Shown in pieces: positions 6,087-7,506 of a DNA stretch of 7,506 nt. How positions within the stretch are numbered: the first letter of the stretch is position 1; each line of letters opens with the position of its first letter. A program made the translations under genes and the position numbers. Source of the DNA: CAYQCE01 sp964415885 (GTDB taxonomy: Bacteria > Zixibacteria > MSB-5A5 > JAABVY01 > JAHJOQ01); assembly GCA_964415885.1 (NCBI GenBank), contig CAYQCE010000089.1, positions 1 through 7,506 on the forward strand, in the 5' to 3' direction. The notes under the pieces were generated by a model, which ran no database searches, was not told the DNA's origin, and worked only from the letters and a program-made list of their open reading frames with translations.

Positions 6087-6413
6087 ATGATGACTGCAGA
6101 AATCAAAAGACTGCTCTCTGAGCTGCCGGTGCAGATCGGCGATTTGTCGGAGTATACCGATAAGTTTGAGCAGTTCATGAGCACACATTTGGAGCCGGTG
6201 CCGATTCCGCTGGTTTATCTGGCGATTATCATTGTGACGGCTCTCGTCGTCTACAATCTCGCCAAGACTGCGGTGCGGTTTGCGCTGTTCGTCGTCCTTC
6301 CAACGATTGCACTGGCGGTCATCATCCCGGCGATCTTCCCGGACTTCGCAGCAGGCAAGGTTGTGCTGATTGCAGGGATAGCATTTTTGGGACTCTTCCT
6401 GTTCAAGAACTGA
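6087..6413 (+). CDS. Small membrane protein, three predicted helices
   Basis: 108 residues starting at ATG 6087 (or the adjacent ATG at 6090), with GAGGG at 6077-6081. The first 36 residues are polar and helical (AEIKRLLSEL, then YTDKFEQFM). Three hydrophobic spans follow: about 39-58 (VPIPLVYLAIIIVTALVVY), 63-84 and 90-106, the last ending in a short polar tail KN. This is an inner-membrane protein with a cytoplasmic or periplasmic amphipathic headpiece. I recognise no family; holin-like or toxin-like size is not enough to claim either. The gene starts 8 nt after the preceding stop and has no close downstream partner. Confidence 0.7.
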   Translation: MMTAEIKRLLSELPVQIGDLSEYTDKFEQFMSTHLEPVPIPLVYLAIIIVTALVVYNLAKTAVRFALFVVLPTIALAVIIPAIFPDFAAGKVVLIAGIAFLGLFLFKN

Positions 6414-6791
6414 TTCTCCCCACAATTAAATCTCCGCTATGCTGTCTGCGATGGACGTGATACTCCCTTTGGCTTATCGAAATCGTATCGTGCCTCTACC
6501 GTACCTGTAGGATCGATCCAACACTCGGAGCCCAAAACGATCCCCTCCCACTTTGAACCGGGTATCTACTTAGTTGCATAACAGCGCGTTACATCAAATT
6601 CAATCGCTGGCACGGATGTTGCAAAACTCTACCACGTAAGCGTTGAACTAACATCTGGTTTTCTTCCGTGCGGGAACGGGAACCGTCATACAGATCGAAT
6701 TTGAGCGCTGGATGGCTGTGCCGAACGGTCTGTGTGCTTCGATCAGCGATGTCCAAATCGGCTGCAAAGCGGTTTCCTGAAGGAGGAGCGA
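6414..6791. other. Gene-free interval before the zinc-ribbon gene
   Basis: 378 bp with no supported coding region or RNA and no U-tract terminator. A weak promoter-like pair, TTGAAC (6553-6558) and CATAAC (6577-6582, 18-bp spacer), is the best I can see for the downstream gene; I do not rely on it. The tandem GGGAAC pair near 6672 is probably chance. Confidence 0.45.
6780..6786 (+). promoter_or_regulatory. Shine-Dalgarno deciding the zinc-ribbon start
   Basis: AAGGAGG sits 5-6 nt before ATG 6792. The frame is open upstream to an ATG at 6732, but that start has no ribosome site and would add a 20-residue leader of unrelated composition. Confidence 0.75.
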
Positions 6792-7295
6792 ATGGCGGAC
6801 GATCGAGTCTGTGCTATCTGCGGCAAGCGTATGCGTTTATTCAAAGGTATCTACATGTGCCTTGAATGCAACGACAAGTACGGCGAGTACTACAATTTCT
6901 TTTCGTCCGCTGCAAAAGATCTTAAGACCAGGGACGGACGCGACGCGATCATGATCGAGTGTCCCGGTGCGACCATCTACGACGAGTCGAATCAGAGTAT
7001 AATCCGCGGTGTGAGCTGGAACGATCCGAGAGATTATCGCAAGGGACACGAAATTGTGGGTAGGCCGATTTACGCGCCCGGACACGAGAAGAAGCGGATG
7101 ATACCTAAGGATAACGCAGATCGGATCGGCCGCTGCAAGGCGTGTCAGGATTTCACGGTTCGCATGCGGATCTTTAACAACCAGAAGATGAAGGGTGAGT
7201 ACACGCATGAATCCCCGATTCTGCCGAGGGATCATCCCGGTGAGAATTTCAATCCACGCAAGCCGGATAACGGTGCGAACCCATCCCCCAAATAG
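6792..7295 (+). CDS. Zinc-ribbon protein, function unknown
   Basis: 167 residues from ATG at 6792. The N-terminus has a compact zinc ribbon: CAIC (7-10) and CLEC (23-26), giving C-x2-C-x12-C-x2-C. A lone Cys57 and another pair CKAC (115-118) follow, so a second site may exist. The middle holds GRDAIMIECPGATIYDESNQSIIRGVSWNDPRDY (about 49-82), split by loops. The C-terminal third is basic and polar, with an RMRIFNNQKMKG segment and a Pro/Asn-rich tail (about 141-167) that is probably disordered. Zinc ribbons of this size usually bind nucleic acid or act as adaptor proteins; I cannot name a family. It has no signal peptide or membrane span. It is monocistronic as far as seen, and the next feature is the tRNA promoter. 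Confidence 0.72.
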   Translation: MADDRVCAICGKRMRLFKGIYMCLECNDKYGEYYNFFSSAAKDLKTRDGRDAIMIECPGATIYDESNQSIIRGVSWNDPRDYRKGHEIVGRPIYAPGHEKKRMIPKDNADRIGRCKACQDFTVRMRIFNNQKMKGEYTHESPILPRDHPGENFNPRKPDNGANPSPK

Positions 7296-7315
7296 CTTCA
7301 CAAATCTACATCAGG

Positions 7316-7327
7316 CGGTCCCGCCAC
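7316..7327 (+). terminator. Short GC hairpin after the zinc-ribbon gene
   Basis: GGCGG-TC-CCGCC lies 20 bp after the stop codon. The two-base loop would open in practice, and no U tract follows, so termination is uncertain. Confidence 0.3.
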
Positions 7328-7341
7328 TCACACAATAAATC

Positions 7342-7369
7342 TTGACAATTGCGGGAGAATACTTAGATT
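7342..7369 (+). promoter_or_regulatory. Sigma70-like promoter of the tRNA gene
   Basis: A perfect TTGACA (7342-7347) and TAGATT (7364-7369) are spaced by 16 bp. Transcription would begin near 7376, about 50 nt before the tRNA, leaving a leader with a TGCGG/CCGCA stem (7389-7393, 7402-7406). It is the best promoter match in the window and fits a stable-RNA gene. Confidence 0.65.
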
Positions 7370-7426
7370 CTGCCTTGGTCTAAAGGCGTGCGGTGAGAAA
7401 TCCGCATCCACCTTCAGAGCATGAAT

Positions 7427-7500
7427 GGCGGTGTAGCTCAGCTGGTTAGAGCAGCGGAATCATAATCCGCGTGTCCGGGGTTCAAGTCCCTGCACCGCTA
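7427..7500 (+). tRNA. tRNA-Met (CAT), probably elongator
   Basis: A full cloverleaf: acceptor GGCGGTG (7427-7433) with CACCGCT (7493-7499), the outermost pair being a G-U wobble; D stem GCTC/GAGC with GGTTA in the loop; anticodon stem GCGGA/TCCGC with loop ATCATAA, anticodon CAT at 7461-7463; T stem CGGGG/CCCTG around TTCAAGT; discriminator A7500. The anticodon stem lacks the three G-C pairs typical of initiator tRNA, and the first acceptor pair is not mismatched, so it is not tRNA-fMet. Elongator Met is most likely; tRNA-Ile2, read through lysidine at C34, has the same anticodon and cannot be excluded. CCA is not encoded (TACTGA follows). Confidence 0.93.
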
Positions 7501-7506
7501 TACTGA

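Noticed and set aside
5808..6425. 205-codon minus-strand frame
   Set aside because: Antisense to two plus-strand genes with ribosome sites and stop/ribosome-site coupling; its composition is low-complexity basic and polar, typical of a shadow.
6837..7301. 154-codon minus-strand frame
   Set aside because: Antisense to the zinc-ribbon gene, whose CxxC pairs and Shine-Dalgarno mark the coding strand.
7427..7500. Initiator tRNA-fMet
   Set aside because: The anticodon stem lacks the three consecutive G-C pairs, and the 1-72 pair is G-U rather than a C-A type mismatch.
7427..7506. Integration site (att) at the tRNA
   Set aside because: No integrase and no repeat of the tRNA 3' end elsewhere in the window; the sequence beyond the tRNA is not visible.

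Overview
The window looks like bacterial chromosome of moderate GC from a Gram-negative lineage. Three products have lipoprotein signal peptides, one has a twin-arginine (Tat) signal, and the partial lipoprotein at the left edge enters a fibronectin type III domain. That style of FN3 lipoprotein is common in poorly cultured FCB-type phyla such as Zixibacteria or Latescibacteria; this placement is inference from style only. The single tRNA gene has no encoded CCA.

Layout. Positions 1-193 (minus) hold the start of an FN3-type lipoprotein that leaves the window. Positions 194-901 contain no convincing protein gene. They hold the most unusual DNA here: a degenerate tandem array of 21-bp units (about 692-838) in the order A-B-B-A-B-B-A. 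Four B units carry an identical decamer AGGTTATAAT and three A units carry TGAATAGAA. The array lies just past the 3' end of a large orphan lipoprotein gene (902-2521, minus). It may be the decayed end of an IS21-type element, a protein-binding array, or a peptide-repeat remnant.

Positions 2829-5514 (minus) form a tight three-gene operon, in transcription order: a cysteine-rich protein with a strong Shine-Dalgarno sequence, a DUF6599-like lipoprotein whose start overlaps the previous stop by 7 nt, and a Tat-exported DUF362-family protein whose start overlaps again. A soluble cysteine-rich (metal or Fe-S) protein feeding into two exported proteins suggests an envelope redox or metal-related function. 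No member has a known biochemical role that can be read from sequence.

Positions 5857-6413 (plus), divergent from that operon across about 340 bp, hold a coupled pair: a 73-residue acidic protein and a 108-residue three-helix membrane protein. After a 378-bp gap comes a 167-residue zinc-ribbon protein (6792-7295) with a strong Shine-Dalgarno. Next is a sigma70-like promoter (7342-7369) and a CAU-anticodon tRNA (7427-7500), most likely elongator Met.

The genes are mostly hypothetical. The best leads are the 21-bp array and the overlapping Cys-rich / DUF6599 / Tat-DUF362 operon.
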